Assembly (NCBI GenBank): GCA_900771955.1
Contig: CAAGPW010000211.1
Location: 1-30,463, forward strand
Reading direction: 5' to 3'
Source: Lachnospiraceae bacterium
GTDB taxonomy: Bacteria; Bacillota; Clostridia; Lachnospirales; Lachnospiraceae
DNA: 30,463 bases
Shown: positions 28,519-30,463 of the stretch, in pieces
Position numbering within the stretch: the first letter of the stretch is position 1
Layout: every line of letters begins with the position of its first letter
Translations under genes and position numbers: made by a program
The notes under the pieces: generated by a model
The model's database searches: none
What the model was told of the DNA's origin: nothing
What the model saw: only the letters and a program-made list of their open reading frames with translations

Positions 28519-30463
28519 ATGTCTAGAGCAAAACAGTCTATGGACGGTAACACCGCCGCAGCTCATGTAGCTTATGCGTTTACAGATGTTGCAGCTATTT
28601 ACCCAATCACCCCGTCCAGCCCAATGGCAGATACTGTCGACCAGTGGTCAGCAGCAGGACAGGAGAATATTTTCGGCAACCAGGTTAAGGTTGTTGAGAT
28701 GGAGTCAGAAGCAGGTGCTGCAGGTGCAGTACACGGTTCTCTTGCCGCAGGTGCTTTAACAACAACATTTACAGCTTCTCAGGGACTTTTACTTATGATC
28801 CCGAATATGTATAAAATCGCAGGTGAGCAGCTTCCTTGCGTATTTGACGTATCAGCACGTACCGTTGCTACACAGTCACTGAATATCTTTGGTGATCACA
28901 GCGATGTTTACGCCTGTCGTCAGACCGGTTTCGCTATGTTATGCGAGACCAACCCGCAGGAAGTTATGGACTTAAGCCCGGTTGCACATCTTGCAACGAT
29001 CGAAGGCAAGGTCCCGTTCATCAACTTCTTCGACGGATTCCGTACATCTCACGAGATCCAGAAGATCGAGAAATGGGATTACGCAGACTTAAAGGAAATG
29101 TGCAATATGGAAGCAGTAAAAGAATTCCGTGCACATGCGCTGAATCCGGAACATCCGGCTATGCGTGGTTCTCATGAAAACGGAGACGTTTTCTTCCAGC
29201 ATCGTGAAGCATGTAACTCTGCTTACGACAAGCTGCCGGAAATCGTTTCTAAGTACATGAAGAAAGTAAATGAAAAATTGGGTACTGATTATGACTTATT
29301 CAACTACTACGGAGCACCGGATGCAGACCGTGTCATCGTTGCTATGGGTTCCATCAACGATGTAGCAGAAGAAGTTATTGATTACCTGACCGCTAAGGGA
29401 GAAAAAGTCGGACTTGTTAAGGTTCGTTTATATCGTCCTTGGGTATCTGATGCATTCTTAAAGGCACTGCCGAAGACTGCTAAGAAGGTTGCTGTACTTG
29501 ACAGAACCAAAGAGCCAGGTTCTCTTGGTGAGCCGTTATACCTTGATGTTGCTACCACACTTCGTGAAGCAGGTCTTGACACTGTTGTATTAACAGGCGG
29601 ACGTTACGGCTTAGGTTCCAAAGATACTCCTCCATCTTCTGTATTTGCAATCTACAAAGAATTAGAGAAGGATGCTCCGAAGGCAAGATTTACAATCGGT
29701 ATCGTCGATGACGTTACAAACTTAAGCTTACCGGAAGTAAAACCGGCTCCGATCACAGCTACTCCGGGTACTGTAGAATGTAAGTTCTGGGGACTTGGTG
29801 GAGATGGTACTGTAGGTGCAAACAAGAACTCAACCAAGATCATTGGTGACCATACCGATAAATATATCCAGGCATACTTCCAGTATGATTCCAAGAAGAC
29901 CGGTGGTGTTACCATTTCTCACTTAAGATTCGGTGACAAGCCGATCAGAAGCCCGTACTACATCAATCAGGCAGACTTCGTAGCCTGTCATAACCCGGCT
30001 TATGTAAACCAGGGATTCAAGATGGTTCAGGATGTTAAACCAGGCGGAGTATTCATGATCAACTGCCAGTGGAGTGATGAAGAATTAGCAGAGCATTTAA
30101 ATGCAGAAGCTAAGAAGTACATCGCTGACAACAACATCCAGCTTTATACCATCAACGCAATCGACAAGGCAATCGAAATCGGAATGGGCAAACGTACCAA
30201 CACAATTCTCCAGTCTGCTTTCTTTAAACTTGCAAATGTTATGCCGATCGAACAGGCTGTAGACTTCATGAAAGCTGCTGCAAAGAAATCCTACGGTAAG
30301 AAGGGTGATGCAGTCGTAGAAATGAACTACAAGGCAATCGATGCAGGTGTAGATGCAGTACATAAGGTAGAAGTACCGGCTTCATGGGCTAATCCGGAAG
30401 CAGATGCTCCTGCAAAAGAGATCACAGGCCGTCCGGAAGTTGTTAAGATGGTAAATGATCTCA
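28519..30463 (+). CDS. nifJ: Pyruvate:ferredoxin (flavodoxin) oxidoreductase, 5' part
   Basis: 648 codons are visible and the frame is still open at the window edge; the full enzyme is about 1,170-1,200 aa. It oxidises pyruvate with CoA to acetyl-CoA and CO2 and reduces ferredoxin, a central step in anaerobic fermentation. The first domain shows YPITPSSPMAD with T31, then E64 (EMESEAGA) and R114 (SARTVATQS), at the same numbers as active-site residues of the Desulfovibrio africanus enzyme. Domain II (about 255-400) and the gamma-type domain with GLGGDGTVGANK follow; the ferredoxin-like and thiamine-diphosphate domains lie beyond the edge. AAGGAGG (28505-28511) precedes ATG 28519. Codon use is shifted toward GCT, GTT, TTA and CTT compared with neighbours, as expected of a very highly expressed gene. 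Confidence 0.97.
   Translation, partial: MSRAKQSMDGNTAAAHVAYAFTDVAAIYPITPSSPMADTVDQWSAAGQENIFGNQVKVVEMESEAGAAGAVHGSLAAGALTTTFTASQGLLLMIPNMYKIAGEQLPCVFDVSARTVATQSLNIFGDHSDVYACRQTGFAMLCETNPQEVMDLSPVAHLATIEGKVPFINFFDGFRTSHEIQKIEKWDYADLKEMCNMEAVKEFRAHALNPEHPAMRGSHENGDVFFQHREACNSAYDKLPEIVSKYMKKVNEKLGTDYDLFNYYGAPDADRVIVAMGSINDVAEEVIDYLTAKGEKVGLVKVRLYRPWVSDAFLKALPKTAKKVAVLDRTKEPGSLGEPLYLDVATTLREAGLDTVVLTGGRYGLGSKDTPPSSVFAIYKELEKDAPKARFTIGIVDDVTNLSLPEVKPAPITATPGTVECKFWGLGGDGTVGANKNSTKIIGDHTDKYIQAYFQYDSKKTGGVTISHLRFGDKPIRSPYYINQADFVACHNPAYVNQGFKMVQDVKPGGVFMINCQWSDEELAEHLNAEAKKYIADNNIQLYTINAIDKAIEIGMGKRTNTILQSAFFKLANVMPIEQAVDFMKAAAKKSYGKKGDAVVEMNYKAIDAGVDAVHKVEVPASWANPEADAPAKEITGRPEVVKMVNDL

Overview
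The window looks like chromosomal DNA of a motile, strictly anaerobic Lachnospiraceae-type Clostridium (Roseburia/Agathobacter-like). The signs are a secG-rnr-smpB-ssrA cluster, oxygen-sensitive class III ribonucleotide reductase, pyruvate:ferredoxin oxidoreductase, CheV, a FliD-like protein behind a sigma-28-type promoter, strong AGGAGG ribosome sites and moderate GC. The genus is an inference from gene content. Nearly all genes lie on the + strand; the exceptions are an ABC-F gene and a 50-codon membrane protein gene. I saw no prophage, insertion sequence, CRISPR array or tRNA.

Layout. 1-4000: end of a ThrE/YjjB-type exporter gene, then secG, rnr, smpB and the tmRNA gene ssrA (protein export plus trans-translation). 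4000-9460: a glycerophosphodiester phosphodiesterase followed by ATPase, two permeases and a binding protein that most resemble UgpC, UgpA, UgpE and UgpB. The upstream DNA holds a roughly 10-bp-phased series of TTTACA-like hexamers resembling PhoP boxes, and a long inverted repeat covers the ribosome site of the first transporter gene. I read this as a phosphate-starvation unit that takes up glycerol-3-phosphate or glycerophosphodiesters. 9468-12224: a minus-strand 50-aa membrane protein, a ROK sugar kinase, and a MATE transporter behind a promoter and a terminator hairpin with a possible antiterminator.

12377-16759: an HD-GYP protein, a C_GCAxxG_C_C protein and nrdD run close together; nrdG follows after two hairpins. 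16811-20451: a single-pass membrane protein of unknown function, an OmpR-type two-component pair and a lipoprotein. 20551-25309: cheV, an acidic single-pass membrane protein with repeated short motifs, hisH-hisF (the only his genes here) and ung. 25310-26626: an AT-rich spacer with a sigma-28-like promoter, then a FliD-C-like protein and a bidirectional terminator. 26649-30463: a minus-strand YkpA/YbiT-type ABC-F ATPase whose sequence departures all fall on one of its two ATP sites, and divergently the start of the pyruvate:ferredoxin oxidoreductase gene, cut by the window edge.

Start codons were chosen from ribosome-site spacing; several are inside the longest possible reading frame. The observations most worth testing are the Pho-box-like array with the ribosome-site inverted repeat, the MATE leader, the one-sided ABC-F site, the repeated motif in the 536-aa protein and the sigma-28-type FliD-like gene.
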